From Bremia lactucae (Eukaryota > Oomycota > Peronosporomycetes > Peronosporales > Peronosporaceae), in contig NC_090621.1 of assembly GCF_004359215.1 (NCBI RefSeq), forward strand, positions 2,905,126 through 2,969,125: DNA of 64,000 bases. The letters run 5' to 3'. The notes below the pieces were generated by a model. It was not told the DNA's origin and did not search any database. It saw only the letters and a program-made list of their open reading frames with translations. The position numbers and the translations under genes were made by a program. The number at the start of each line of letters is the position of its first letter. Position 1 is the first letter of the stretch. Below are positions 10,184 through 20,936 of the stretch, piece after piece.

Positions 10184-12130
10184 CTGCTTGTGGAGATGCC
10201 TCAACGACATGGTGGTCCCCGCCCATATAGTTCTCTAGTTCACGAAGCGTCCGTGTGCGCTCTTCGTTGGACCTGAAAGAAGTGGAGCGATTTGGCTTGG
10301 ATTGCACCGCAGCCTGTTTGCCGTGCGGTGGAACCGTTGCCTTGGTGGCATGGAGGGAGTTCTTGATCGTGGAGCTGTGCTTGGCGTAAGGTGCCGAAAC
10401 CGTTTGAGGAGACTTGCCAGGTCCCGCTGCAGTGAACGACTGCGGCTGTCGGGGCGACGACACATTGTGACTTACCGTAGGAACAGATTGAGCCATCGTG
10501 GTACGCGACTCCCGCTTTTTCTTACGTGCTCCTGGATCAAACCATGTATCGGTAGACGGACTAGCGGTACGAGGAGAAGTCGCACCCGATTTCGGGCCGC
10601 CAGCAAGTGTTGAAGCCGCAGTATCTCCCGATTGCCAAGCCTAGAGTGGTGCCTGCGTAACCTTTGTCAACAGGGGGTTCTTGTCTTCATCCGTCTTTAG
10701 CTGCTCCGTCGTTGCAGCCAAAGTATTCGCCAATTTGGTAACGTGCCGCAGTCGGTCGGCGACGTCGAGGTGAGTAAAAAATCATCCCGCTACGGGTTGA
10801 GACGCCAGTAGAAAACACGCGGTGATGCTCTTCATGAAAACTGCCTTTGCGCCCACTACACTTGGCACTCGTGTGATAAGGCGAATAGCATAATAGAACA
10901 GGGAATGCGTTGAAAGTGTCAAAATGGTGCAGAAAGAGCTCCGTCCCTGCAGTCGATATATGCATAACCGGCATAAGTTGGTCAGGGCATGTCATCGTAT
11001 CGAAAGTCGCAACAAAAAAGTTGGAATCATACGCCTCCGATCCGTGTGAGCACCCACGAGATACCGAAGTTACGGCACAGGACACACTGGACTCCAGTTT
11101 TGCTTTAACCGTGCTAGCCGCCACTCCATTCACTAAAACCCTGACTTGATAGTGAAAAGTATTGCGACCTGCTGCCATAGCTGGTACCGAGGCAGAAGTT
11201 GTGCCTTCGCGCTCCAGGATGTTGGGACACAAAAGTTGAAGGCGCTTCCCGCTAGACAAAATCGACTTAGCATGCCAACTCTTAACAGCCGCCTAATCTG
11301 GCAAGCTGAAAATTTGTGGCCTCGTGTCTGCATCTTAACTTGTCCACTTGGCCCCTTTGACCAATTTCCGACTTAGGACGTCCAGGTCCCTTCTCCTCTC
11401 ACTGCGCTCCAATAGTTGGAGAAGTAAGGTCTTCTCCGCGATGTACTTGGGCATGCGCACATACGGAGGCACAATCGCAATAACCTTTCCGTCCAGGTTT
11501 GCTTCGACGAAATGAAGCATCACAACCCGCGTAGCACCCGAATGCGTACACACTAAAACCGGCAGCGATGAGTGAACGATACCACCCATGAGCCATGCCG
11601 CCAGCGCTTCTTCTCTAGTGGTATCATCTGGCGCAGATCATCGTCCATTTATTTGATCCACGCCCACGCAGCTGTACGAACCAACACTTCACTGCGATCG
11701 TGAGAGGTCCCGTTGCAAATGCCGGAGGCGCCCCTTACACCAGTAGATGCGCCTCTACTCAGCGGGCCGTCGACAGCACCAGTAGGTGCCCATTTACTCG
11801 GTAAATACGCTCCAGCACCGTTGAATTTGCCGCTACTCGGCGAGTGCGCCGTGACTAGGCGAATTCACGCCATCACCGTGAAGTGCGCCGTGACTCAGCA
11901 ATTCATCGACAGCACCGTTAGGAGTGCCTCTACTTGGCGAGCATAGGACGTCACCGCTTGGTGTACAAGGAGCCGACATATATGCGCTAGCTCCATTAAT
12001 GAAATGCTCAGATGTATGCTCGCATGTGCTAACGAGGGTACACGAAGAGAGATTTACCCCGCCATTGAAATTGCGAGCGCCGGATTTGGTCACCACATCC
12101 GCGATTGAACTTCGGCCATCCGACACCTAA
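10184..12130 (-). pseudogene. LINE ORF1 region
   Basis: Minus-strand frames at 11589-11335 (VEANLDGKVIAIVPPYVRMP), 11259-10687 (190 aa, beta-rich, with CYSPYHTSAKC that could be a decayed zinc knuckle) and 10496-10194 (Pro/Ser/Lys-rich) are consistent with an ORF1 protein of a LINE. The part nearest 12130 is repetitive (see 11726-11962). Frameshifts separate the pieces. No homology to a named family is claimed beyond position and composition. Confidence 0.45.
11726..11962. repeat. Degenerate minisatellite, about 39-bp units
   Basis: About five diverged units follow the pattern GCGCC-CTACTCGGCGA-...-CAGCACCGT-(T/A)GG, starting near 11749, 11789, 11829, 11884 and 11924. On the minus strand they encode repeats of about 13 residues (GAVDELLSHGAL and variants). 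The array lies at the N-terminal side of the LINE ORF1 region. Confidence 0.6.
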
Positions 12131-12428
12131 AATACGGCGCTCGGCCCGCTTGCGGCCTCGCGTCGCATTGGTGCGCCCGCTCCTCCACCGATGACCGTTC
12201 CCCGCTCCACGGGATTATCCGGCACGTATGCTCCTTGTACGCACGCACCGGACGCCCCTATCGGTATGACGGCTCCTGACCTGCATCTCTCTGTCTGTCG
12301 CAGAGCTCATGGTTTGCACTCTTCCCCGTACCACGTTGTTCGTTCGCGTACTTAAGCGCAAATCTGGAAGTTGATTGCCACAACGAGAGCATTGACGATG
12401 TTCTGCTCGCCCACTGCCGTGCATCCAC

Positions 12429-12866
12429 TGTAACGGGATATATCGTTACTTGAAATTAACAATAAAAGGTTGTTAATAAATATATTATCTAAAGGGTAGA
12501 TACTATTTAGAGAGTATTACTTTTCATGGTAATATTCTAAAAGCTTATCCATTGGTAGATATAGACCATTATATCAACTTTTTCCGCGGTCCAGACAGCG
12601 CTGGACGCGCTCAAAGCAAAAGACAGATAAGACTTTTATTACATGTTTTGTATTAGTTTCTAATTAAGTTATTTATAAGTAGATAGAACAGAAGAAATAA
12701 ATAATAGTAATACAGTTTTTATTTAACCTCTTCAAAGCAAGTGTTTTAAAGAGAAGACTTCCTCTGCATGTACTAGTGTACGTGAAGTAACGTGTGGCAC
12801 CACTTGCACTGATGCAGTGCGAAGTGGACTTGTACTGAAGGAGTACAAGTCAGTAGTGTACGTTAA
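12429..12866 (-). repeat. LTR (Gyp-3 type), inverted relative to the next one
   Basis: It begins TGTAACGGGATATATCGTTAC, the reverse complement of the CGATACACCCCGTTACA end of the LTR at 12983-13424, and continues as its mirror (shared TATCCATTGGTAGATATA and TTTAAAGAGAAGACTTCCTC blocks). The other end is degenerate near 12866. Confidence 0.75.
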
Positions 12867-12982
12867 ATCGACCGGATGCATCGCTATAATTTCTTCTGGA
12901 ATTATTGTTCTTAACGTAAAAGTGGCGCTACTTAAAGGAGAGCGATAAGCCGACAAGTTGATACTCAGCAACAGGCCAACAG

Positions 12983-13424
12983 TGTAACGGGGCACTACGA
13001 CTTGTATTGCTTCAGTACAAGTACACTTGCACTGCTACAGTTGCGAATGGTGCCTTACGTCACTTCGCGTACACTAGTACGTGCAGAGGAAGTCTTCTCT
13101 TTAAAACACTTGCTTTAAAGAGGGTTAAATAAAAATTGTATAAATATAATTAAGTTTCTCTTCTTTTTATTTGTTAATGCTAACTTAATTATTAACTAAT
13201 TCTATACATGCAATTGAAATATTACTTGTCTGTCTCTCTTTGTTTACGTTTACAGCTGATTAGTCTGCCGGATAAATAGATATAATGGCTTATACGTATT
13301 TATGGATAAGATTTCCGAGCATTACTATATAAAGTAATATTCTCCAAATATTATCTATCTTTAGATAATATAATAATTAGCAACCTTTAAGTGTTAATTT
13401 CATGTAACGATACACCCCGTTACA
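12983..13424 (+). repeat. LTR (Gyp-3 type), 442 bp
   Basis: It starts TGTAACGGGGCACT and ends ACACCCCGTTACA. It matches the LTR at 58706-59143 over its length. Flanking pentamers AACAG and AACAA differ by one base and may be a decayed target duplication. No internal element sequence follows, so this is a solo LTR paired with an inverted one 116 bp away. Confidence 0.8.
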
Positions 13425-14503
13425 AACAACGTCTACCGAAATTACTGTCCTGGTTTTTCGTCAGAAATAATTTTACTTTGTAAAACGGCTTTTGGATTTC
13501 AATTCTCTTTACGGTAGACATTAAGAAAAAATTGTAGTGATACTTTATACGTTGTTTTTTTGGTTTCGAATTTAGAATTGAAAGGCTTTCTCATGTCAGA
13601 GACTCGGCAAGATGCACGCTTTCACCATCGGACGATTTCGATATCTTTCTATCGTTAATAGCCTGTTTCGAATTCGTTAGAGCCCTCAACGAATGATAAG
13701 CTATTATTTACTCGAACATCGCTATTTAAGCTGAAAGGCAATAACATTGTTTTTAGTTTGTCGTGCAAAGCAGAAAATATCGTATGTGCTGAATTCAAAA
13801 CTTTAACGCTAGGCATGTAACGGTAAAGGTACCACTATCGTGAAAATCACTTTGCCAGCAACTTCGTCCGTAAGCATGGTAATTCTCTTTGCCGCAGCAA
13901 TTACAAGTCCTTCTCACGGCATCTTTTTTGGTTTAGCTCGCATTACGAGACAGCTCGACCTCTGCTTATTTGACGACTTAAATACGCGCAATCCTTGATT
14001 CACGTTCTGTTGCGTCTTTTCCGCGACTTTTGAAAGCGAGTCAGACCTATAAATAATCTTGAAGTCAGTTGTGAACCGAAATCATATATCGTACAAAGTC
14101 TTTTGCACAGTAATTTCATCGTTTGAATACGATATTGAACCACATTACCACCACGTCGACTGAAAGTTTAATGTTCAGCTTATGTCGCTTTCCGTCCAAA
14201 TATGCGGAAGGGCACAACTGAAATCTTTGTGTTACACACACTTTATAAATCGATAACACTTAGGAATGAATCTTGTTCGCAGAACGCGAAAGATCTAATA
14301 AAAGCTTTGATTGCGACTAGTTACGTTGCACCGAAGCGCCAATGTATTGCAAACTTCTCACTTTAGAAATTAAATCTTCAGAATCTATTATACGACGACG
14401 AAAGTACCTGCAATTAGTAGCAAGGACAGGCCTCATACCATTCGTTTTTCTCGATGCATTACACTCGAAATTCAACCGCACGAGCTCAACTCAATCTGTG
14501 CTC
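13425..14503. other. Intergenic region upstream of the first CAP gene
   Basis: A+T-rich, no frame with recognisable domains and no repeat shared with the rest of the window that I could see. It presumably holds the 5' regulatory sequence of the CAP gene starting at 14565. Confidence 0.5.
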
Positions 14504-14520
14504 CTCATTTATCACAATTC
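14504..14520 (+). promoter_or_regulatory. Oomycete Inr-like core promoter motif
   Basis: CTCATTTATCACAATTC resembles the oomycete initiator consensus (YCAYTYYCNMWTTT-like). It lies 45-61 bases before the ATG at 14565, the usual distance. Confidence 0.5.
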
Positions 14521-14564
14521 ATTCCACCAGCAATATCATTGTGTAGCCCTTTTCTTCTCGAACA

Positions 14565-15509
14565 ATGTTTGTGCTAAGGTCATCTCTTTCATACGTGCTC
14601 GTCATCGCAGTTTCGGAGGCAGTCCATATGAGATCGGAGCAGCAAACATCAAATTTATCAGGAGACTACTTTGCCGCCATGCTTGCCCGTGTTAATCAAG
14701 AGCGGGAAATTTATGGACTACCGTTGCTTTGCACCAATTTAAAGCTCCAAGCTGCGGCTCAACGACATTCGGATGACCAGGCAGCTAACGATTTTATGGA
14801 TCACATTGGCACCGACGGTTCAACGATGTCGGACCGCATTTCCGAAGCTAACTTTGATTGGAGTGCCGTGGCTGAAAACGTTGCCGCGGGTCAACCTGAT
14901 GTCGAGGCCGTAATGACGGCGTGGATGAAGTCTCCTGGTCACCGAGAGAATATCCTTGGCAACTATACTATGTTTGGCACCGCCCATGCTTTTAATGCTG
15001 AAAGCACGTTCCAGCACTACTGGACTCAAACCTTTGGAACGGGTATTGCAGAGGAGTGTGCCGGCAAACTCCCGCAGAAATTGACAAGGCCCATCAACAG
15101 TAGCAAAGCTGTAAAGACTACACCCGTGACAAGCACCAAGTCACGGATTGAGCCTAATGCGAATCAAGATTCGATCCCACGAGAGACGCAAGCTGTTCCG
15201 ACATCAATTCCGACGCAAATGCTTAAGGAGATGATTGCGCCTTCTTTAACTGCTCCAGGGGTTAAGCGGTCTCAATATGAATCGCACAAACGCCAGACAG
15301 CATTTGTGGTTGCAAATGCACCAAAAATAGTCGGAGTGGACTCGTTGCACAAGGCCACACCAGCTCCAACTGTCATCAAGTTTATGTCACTGAAAGGTTC
15401 TGACGAACCTCTGGTTACTCTTCGAGGGGTTGCAAACTCGGCAAATGAATGGCACAATAATGACGCTGCGAACGCAATTTTTGAAGAAGACGAAGATTGC
15501 GAACATTAA
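14565..15509 (+). CDS. Secreted CAP-domain (PR-1/SCP-like) protein
   Basis: 314 residues. Residues 1-19 form a short hydrophobic signal-peptide-like start. The CAP domain spans about 35-158: H68 in RHSDDQA, H80 (MDH), AENVAAGQ at 103-110, the CAP signature SPGHRENI at 123-130, and HYWTQTFG at 151-158. These include the conserved His/Glu positions of the CAP cavity. A low-complexity tail (about 170-314) rich in Thr, Ser, Pro and Lys follows, ending acidic (EEDEDCEH). CAP proteins of oomycetes are secreted and bind sterols or lipids in some family members; the role here is not known. The start was chosen because it gives the secretion signal and follows an Inr motif. A paralogue is at 46919. 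Confidence 0.9.
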   Translation: MFVLRSSLSYVLVIAVSEAVHMRSEQQTSNLSGDYFAAMLARVNQEREIYGLPLLCTNLKLQAAAQRHSDDQAANDFMDHIGTDGSTMSDRISEANFDWSAVAENVAAGQPDVEAVMTAWMKSPGHRENILGNYTMFGTAHAFNAESTFQHYWTQTFGTGIAEECAGKLPQKLTRPINSSKAVKTTPVTSTKSRIEPNANQDSIPRETQAVPTSIPTQMLKEMIAPSLTAPGVKRSQYESHKRQTAFVVANAPKIVGVDSLHKATPAPTVIKFMSLKGSDEPLVTLRGVANSANEWHNNDAANAIFEEDEDCEH

Positions 15510-16012
15510 CAACAGCTTTTTTTATTTGAAGTGCGTCTTTCTAAGTTGTCAAAAACATGGCGCTTGTTTAATAAATCTGAGGTTTTACACTAATCTAAGA
15601 AACCCTGCATTTTTATTTTAAGAGTTTTGGAGGTGAGAGCTTGCTTGTTCAATGCAGCTTTTGCATAGTATATTTTTCCACAATCTTGTGCACAGCCACG
15701 GTATAATCAAGAGCCATTCGATAACACCAGATAGGTTATCATTAAGGTAAATTTGCTCGTTGATGCATGATTTTTCTTACGGTATTCAGATACCAAAGTC
15801 TTGGCTGTAAATCTCGAAAATAAAACAAAGCCATATTACCGAATTAGTTCCTTTACCAATAAAACTTTACAAGTGGCCCAAAAGAATAGGAGAGGTGGAC
15901 TTTATGCTGTCGAATACATTTTAGATTTGGCTAAGCCACAATCAGCTGACCTTTAACGGGTTTGACATAGGAGAATTTCACAGAATATTTTCTAATCTTA
16001 GCAGACTTCAGA
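15510..16012. other. Intergenic, no gene seen
   Basis: A+T-rich sequence between the CAP stop and the Gyp-1 LTR. An AATAAA occurs at 15821-15826, well downstream of the stop. No RNA gene or repeat recognised. Confidence 0.4.
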
Positions 16013-16544
16013 TGTAACGGGCTAAAGTTGCCTTAATGTTACACAGTCCCCGTTAAGTACACTTTGTGTACTTAAGGGGATGGTCAGTTACTAAATTAGA
16101 GTAATTTGACCCAGGACTCGGATGTGATTCACATTTTTGACCAACCCTTGCGTATGTGAAGCACATGGGTGCATTCAATCTAGGAGGGATGACGCCTACC
16201 GTCATCCGTTACGCAAGCTATCTAGAAAGATACGCTCGCAATACAAATTGAGTGTTATCTATGAACATGACATTTTGATTAGTAAAAATAGCTATTTATA
16301 TGTAATATTATTAAATATAAATCAATCTGAAAACTACTTTCTACTTGGTAAGTGCGCACGAGGAGCCGAATTACAGCTCCCGTGACGACACTTAACCAGA
16401 GTACTTAGTGTGTTGGGTGAGGTCGCTTACGCGCCCACCACAACTACCTCACTGCACACAAGAGAAGCAGGTTAAACCGCTCCTCGCTGTGCTAGGGTGT
16501 GTGTCTAAGTAGAGCGTGGCCGCATTACGACGTGCCCGCCTGCA
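16013..16544 (+). repeat. Gyp-1 5' LTR, 532 bp
   Basis: It begins TGTAACGGGC and ends CCCGCCTGCA. The same start (as TATAACGGG) and end are seen in the inverted copy at 27379-27899. The first 200 bases hold four hairpins: 16048-16079 (14-bp stem with one bulge), 16122-16134, 16154-16166 and 16187-16207 (perfect 8-bp stem, 5-nt loop). Confidence 0.8.
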
Positions 16545-16546
16545 CT

Positions 16547-16564
16547 TGGTAGCACTTGAAATCC
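16547..16564 (+). other. Candidate tRNA primer-binding site
   Basis: TGGTAGCACTTGAAATCC lies two bases after the LTR end and starts with TGG, as expected for a site complementary to a tRNA 3' CCA end. Related sequences occur at the same position in other families (57370 onward; mutated near 58704, 50436 and 33535 in the corresponding orientation). Which tRNA it would pair with I cannot say. Confidence 0.5.
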
Positions 16565-16617
16565 TTCCCACGACCCGCATCTCTGCGTGTGTACGTGAGG
16601 ATGAGCCTCACTATTGA

Positions 16618-17675
16618 TTGAGCTCATTTCTTCACCTCTCCGAACATTATCGGGAGGTGGTAGAGCTTATAGCGCAGGGACTTGGTGAACTAGCCCTGGC
16701 CAGGCTCCTGGGTAGTCCTCCTGAGCAACATGTTGCTCAGTTGGAGCAGTTTGAGGCATTCATGCTCGGACAGCTGAGGGCCGCGTCCGAGGCACAGGGT
16801 CATGCTGCGGCGGAGTCCGTCACTCAGACTCAGGATGAGCTGAGGCATGAGCAGGCTTGGAGCGAGGCTCTTAACAGGACTGTTGGGATGCTCTCTGCCC
16901 AGCCGCATCAGCCGAGGCCCATTCGAATGGACCCGCCCGATTTCGATGGAACTGCAGCGCACACGATTGTCCACTGGCTTTAAGCCGTGGAGCAATGCGG
17001 TGTCGCCCAGATCATCGAGGACGACAGCCGGATGGTGTCGTATGTCATGGCGCACCCGCGCGATAAGGCCTCAGAGTGGGCTTACTCGGCGCTTATGGCG
17101 GACAGAAAAGCGTTTCCTCCTGGGCCATCTTTAAGGAAAAGATCCGCGCCATGTATCAGCCGCCGAACAAGGAAGTGCTGCTTTAGGCGTGCTTCTTTGG
17201 AGCGCCACAGGCGAAGCGATCTCTGCAAGAGTATGTGCAAGAGATGCGCTCGCTGTCGATTACCGTAGGTCCGATTCCGGAGCACATTAAGGTGCCCACG
17301 ATTATGAACGAACTGCGTCATGGCCCATCGCGACATGCCCTTTTCAGAAAGGTGCCGTCGACGATGGAAGATGCAATCCGAATTGCCTTGGTTGAGGAGC
17401 AATTCTACAACAGTTTGTCAGCGACAGCTTGGTATAAGCCGTCGGCCGAAAGGTCAGATGCCACTTCCAAGGAGTTGGGCAATGCAGACGTTGTCTGTTA
17501 CAAATGCGGCAAGCGCGGCCATATGATAGCTCGCTGCTATGCTAGGGTCACTTCTGGAGCGAAAACGCCTAGCAAGAGGACTCCTTACCCAAAGGGAGAT
17601 GGCAAGAACCAGCGTGCGAGACGCATGAATTCTGCATCGACCACTGAGGGGTCGGGAAATGCAGGAGCGCAGTAG
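16618..17675 (+). pseudogene. Gyp-1 gag with CCHC zinc knuckle
   Basis: N-terminal part (16618-16983) is helical and Gln/Glu-rich. A TAA at 16981 interrupts the frame, which goes on as AVEQCGVAQIIEDDSRMVSY (16984 onward) and then shifts. The C-terminal part (17235-17675) has a zinc knuckle CYKCGKRGHMIARC (CX2CX4HX4C) followed by a basic tail. Gag is the structural protein of the particle. At least one stop and two frameshifts make this copy non-functional. Confidence 0.85.
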
Positions 17676-17699
17676 GGACGGGATGCCTTACTGGCGCGG

Positions 17700-18330
17700 A
17701 CTCTGAAGCTACCCCTAACTACCCCTAAGTACAGAGTTGTGGACCAAATGGGTAGCATATTCCCTGAGGTCTCGAAATTTCGGACCTCAACCCTGCTGGT
17801 CTATAGCGCTCAAGTAAGAGGCTATGACCAGGTTTGATGACCCTCCTAGAAGATTCGGGTGAATCACAAAATTTTGTGAAACTCGCGGCTCTAAGAAAGA
17901 GGCTGGCGATGTTTGAGTCGCTTTGCCAGGTTGGCAAGCGAGAAGAATCGACTGTTCGTTAGCGAACGGCGTGCTCGTTAAGTCTGAGGGAGTTCGGTTT
18001 GCTTTTATCTGGCATCGGTAGTTTTCTTTCAAACGGGCAAGAGATGTTAGGCTTTGTTCCAAGCTTGGACAGCCTTTGTACATAATGCACAAAACATAAA
18101 CTCGCCTTCAGCTTTGGTGACTTCTCTTGTAATGAGAAGTTCACAGTTCTAGGTATGGAGAGTCTGTATGACCTCATCCTAGGCATGTCATGGTTGGCAA
18201 AACACCAACCATGGATAGACTGGCGTACACGCACAGTTGCGAACTCTACGCAGGACAGCGGACAGGATGTGCTCCTGCAAAAGGCGTATGCAACTGATGT
18301 CGTGTCAACACAGTTAAGGGTGCGTTGACC
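17700..18330 (+). pseudogene. Gyp-1 aspartic protease region, interrupted
   Basis: The active-site block is at 17852-17866 and reads Asp-Ser-Gly-Glu-Ser. The inverted copy at 26083-26097 has the expected Asp-Ser-Gly-Ala-Ser. Downstream YDLILGMSWLAKHQPWIDW (from about 18167) is the conserved C-terminal retropepsin block (ILGMxWL). A foreign insert (17992-18099) separates the two halves. Confidence 0.75.
17992..18099 (-). repeat. 108-bp insert of Gyp-2 tail sequence in Gyp-1 protease
   Basis: The sequence is absent from the other two Gyp-1 copies (compare 21391-21408). Its right part (AAACGGGCAAGAGATG ... TTGGACAGCCTTTGTAC) matches 34455-34510 in a Gyp-2 element. Strand is arbitrary. Confidence 0.65.
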
Positions 18331-18782
18331 GGATGTCAAACGTCGCCAATTCCTACCCAGCTCGTGAAGACTGGAAAAGTGAATAGGACGATGAGAAGTA
18401 GTCATGCGTCCGAATGTCCTGCACAGAGTCGAGAGCCTGTGGTAGTAGACGGCGAGCTGACAGGAAGTCAAGCGTCGCATGAACCGTCACAGTGCCTAGA
18501 GCCTGGTGCGGTTGGAAGGGGTGCGTTAGCCAGGAGTGCAACGGCACCCGCTTCCCAGAAAAAGGTCGTGGTGACTCCAAGAACGAGAGCCCATTAGATT
18601 AGAACGATCAAATGAACGTCTTAACGAGTGACTTTGGATCACTCTCTAATAAAGAGGACGGTCCTTCGAACAAGGTGCTCGAGGCCGTCAAAGACGAAAT
18701 TGCGGAGGCATCCTCAGTTGAGGTGCTCCGGCAAGTCTTTAAATCTGCCGAGGAGATAGTAAATCTCCGGGAGATGTCGTAA

Positions 18783-20048
18783 TATCTGTCCTTTGCCGAG
18801 TTAAAAGAAGGAAAGATCCACGAAATAGTCACACTAGTTCCAGAAGAGAGCTTGGTGGACTTTTACTCATCGTCCACAATGGACAAGAGCGTCCTAGAAA
18901 CGGACAAAAAGAAACGTTTCGCTGCTCAAGGCTGGGATGCCTTGAAAGACAGTCCGTTCTTTGAGATTCTTTGGAAACATCGCGATATGTTCCCAGAAGA
19001 AGTGTCGAGCCCCCTACCAGCAGATAGGGGCATCGGGCACGAGATAGACCTCGAACCTGGCACCAAGTATTGTGTGACCAGGCAATGGCCGTTGCCGCGA
19101 GAACAAGTCGATTTTATCGATGAGTTTCGACAAGCGAGCCAAGGCGGGACATGTGCGTGAGAGCAAATCGCCTCACTGCAGCCCGACCTTTTGTGTGCGT
19201 AAAGCCACAGGTGGATGGCGCGTGGTTCATGCTTATAATAAGCTGAACACGGCGACCATACCGGCGCAAACGCCAATCCCGCGGAAAGATGTTTTGTTGA
19301 ACTCCATGGGAAAGTCAACTATCTTTTCCGCGTTGGATTTGAAGGATGGCTACTATCAGGTACTCATGAGAGAGTCCGATGTAGCCAAAACGGCAGTAAG
19401 CACCCCAAGCGGTATGCTTTGGGAGTGGCTTGTGATGCCCCAAGGTTTGAAAAACGCACCAGCGACATTCAACCGAGTGGTGGCTCACGTGATGCGTCAG
19501 CACCGTGCCTACGCGCCTCATTACTTTGACGATGTATTCGTGCATAGTAGGGCCGAGGACGGGCTGAGCGCAATAGAGTCGCACAAGCGTCATTTAGACG
19601 CTGTGTTGCAGACTTTAAAGGACGCCCAATTGTACGTCAACTTGCAAAAGTGCGTCATAGGGGTCCCTGAGATACCTGTACTGGGCTGCATCGTTGGTAC
19701 ACATGGTGTACGAGCAGACCCAGACAAGGTAAAATCAGTAAAGGAATGGCCAATCCCACGGCATGTGAAGGATTTGCGCCAATTCCTAGGGCTCGCTAAT
19801 TACTTGCATAAGTATAGCAAGAATTATGCGGAGCAAACTAAACCATTATCTGATCTCCTTAAAAAGGACACAGAATGGGTTTGGTTAAAAGAACAAGAAG
19901 ATGCGTTCACATCAGTGAAGCAATCTCTTGTAGAGGCACCGGTCTTGGCATTGCCAGACGCGGATAAGCCCTTTAGCGTCGTCTGCGATGCAAGTAATTT
20001 TGCAATCGGCAGCGCGCTCATGCAGAAGGATGACGACGGCGTTGACCG
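18783..20048 (+). pseudogene. Gyp-1 reverse transcriptase and RNase H start
   Basis: The N-terminal part (18852-19160, REQVDFIDEF) and the main part (19120-20048) are in different frames because two bases are lost near 19125. The main part shows the full gypsy RT series: ALDLKDGYYQV with the first catalytic Asp, VMPQGLKNAPATFNR, YFDDVFVHS (codons 19522-19533) with the catalytic Asp pair, FLGLANYL, and the RNase H start VVCDASNFAIGSALMQ, where N begins. It is the best preserved polymerase in the window. Confidence 0.9.
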
Positions 20049-20936
20049 NNNNNNNNNNNNNNNNNNNNNNNNNNNNNNNNNNNNNNNNNNNNNNNNNNNN
20101 NNNNNNNNNNNNNNNNNNNNNNNNNNNNNNNNNNNNNNNNNNNNNNNNNNNNNNNNNNNNNNNNNNNNNNNNNNNNNNNNNNNNNNNNNNNNNNNNNNNN
20201 NNNNNNNNNNNNNNNNNNNNNNNNNNNNNNNNNNNNNNNNNNNNNNNNNNNNNNNNNNNNNNNNNNNNNNNNNNNNNNNNNNNNNNNNNNNNNNNNNNNN
20301 NNNNNNNNNNNNNNNNNNNNNNNNNNNNNNNNNNNNNNNNNNNNNNNNNNNNNNNNNNNNNNNNNNNNNNNNNNNNNNNNNNNNNNNNNNNNNNNNNNNN
20401 NNNNNNNNNNNNNNNNNNNNNNNNNNNNNNNNNNNNNNNNNNNNNNNNNNNNNNNNNNNNNNNNNNNNNNNNNNNNNNNNNNNNNNNNNNNNNNNNNNNN
20501 NNNNNNNNNNNNNNNNNNNNNNNNNNNNNNNNNNNNNNNNNNNNNNNNNNNNNNNNNNNNNNNNNNNNNNNNNNNNNNNNNNNNNNNNNNNNNNNNNNNN
20601 NNNNNNNNNNNNNNNNNNNNNNNNNNNNNNNNNNNNNNNNNNNNNNNNNNNNNNNNNNNNNNNNNNNNNNNNNNNNNNNNNNNNNNNNNNNNNNNNNNNN
20701 NNNNNNNNNNNNNNNNNNNNNNNNNNNNNNNNNNNNNNNNNNNNNNNNNNNNNNNNNNNNNNNNNNNNNNNNNNNNNNNNNNNNNNNNNNNNNNNNNNNN
20801 NNNNNNNNNNNNNNNNNNNNNNNNNNNNNNNNNNNNNNNNNNNNNNNNNNNNNNNNNNNNNNNNNNNNNNNNNNNNNNNNNNNNNNNNNNNNNNNNNNNN
20901 NNNNNNNNNNNNNNNNNNNNNNNNNNNNNNNNNNNN
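20049..20936. other. Assembly gap (888 N)
   Basis: It separates the RNase H of copy D1 from the gag zinc-knuckle region of copy D2 and so hides the 3' end of D1 and the 5' end of D2. Confidence 0.95.

Larger units (their letters stand above)
16013..20048 (+). mobile_element. Ty3/gypsy retrotransposon Gyp-1, copy D1 (5' LTR to RNase H, then gap)
   Basis: Order on the plus strand: LTR (16013-16544), candidate primer-binding site (16547), gag (16618-17675), protease (about 17700-18330), RT and start of RNase H (18783-20048), then N. The gag-protease-RT-RNase H order and the RT type identify Ty3/gypsy. The copy is dead: in-frame stop in gag at 16981, frameshifts, a 108-bp foreign insert in protease and a frameshift near 19125. 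Confidence 0.9.

Noticed and set aside
14342..14695. 117-aa plus-strand frame overlapping the CAP start
   Set aside because: It covers promoter and 5' leader and shows no domain; the CAP frame explains the region.
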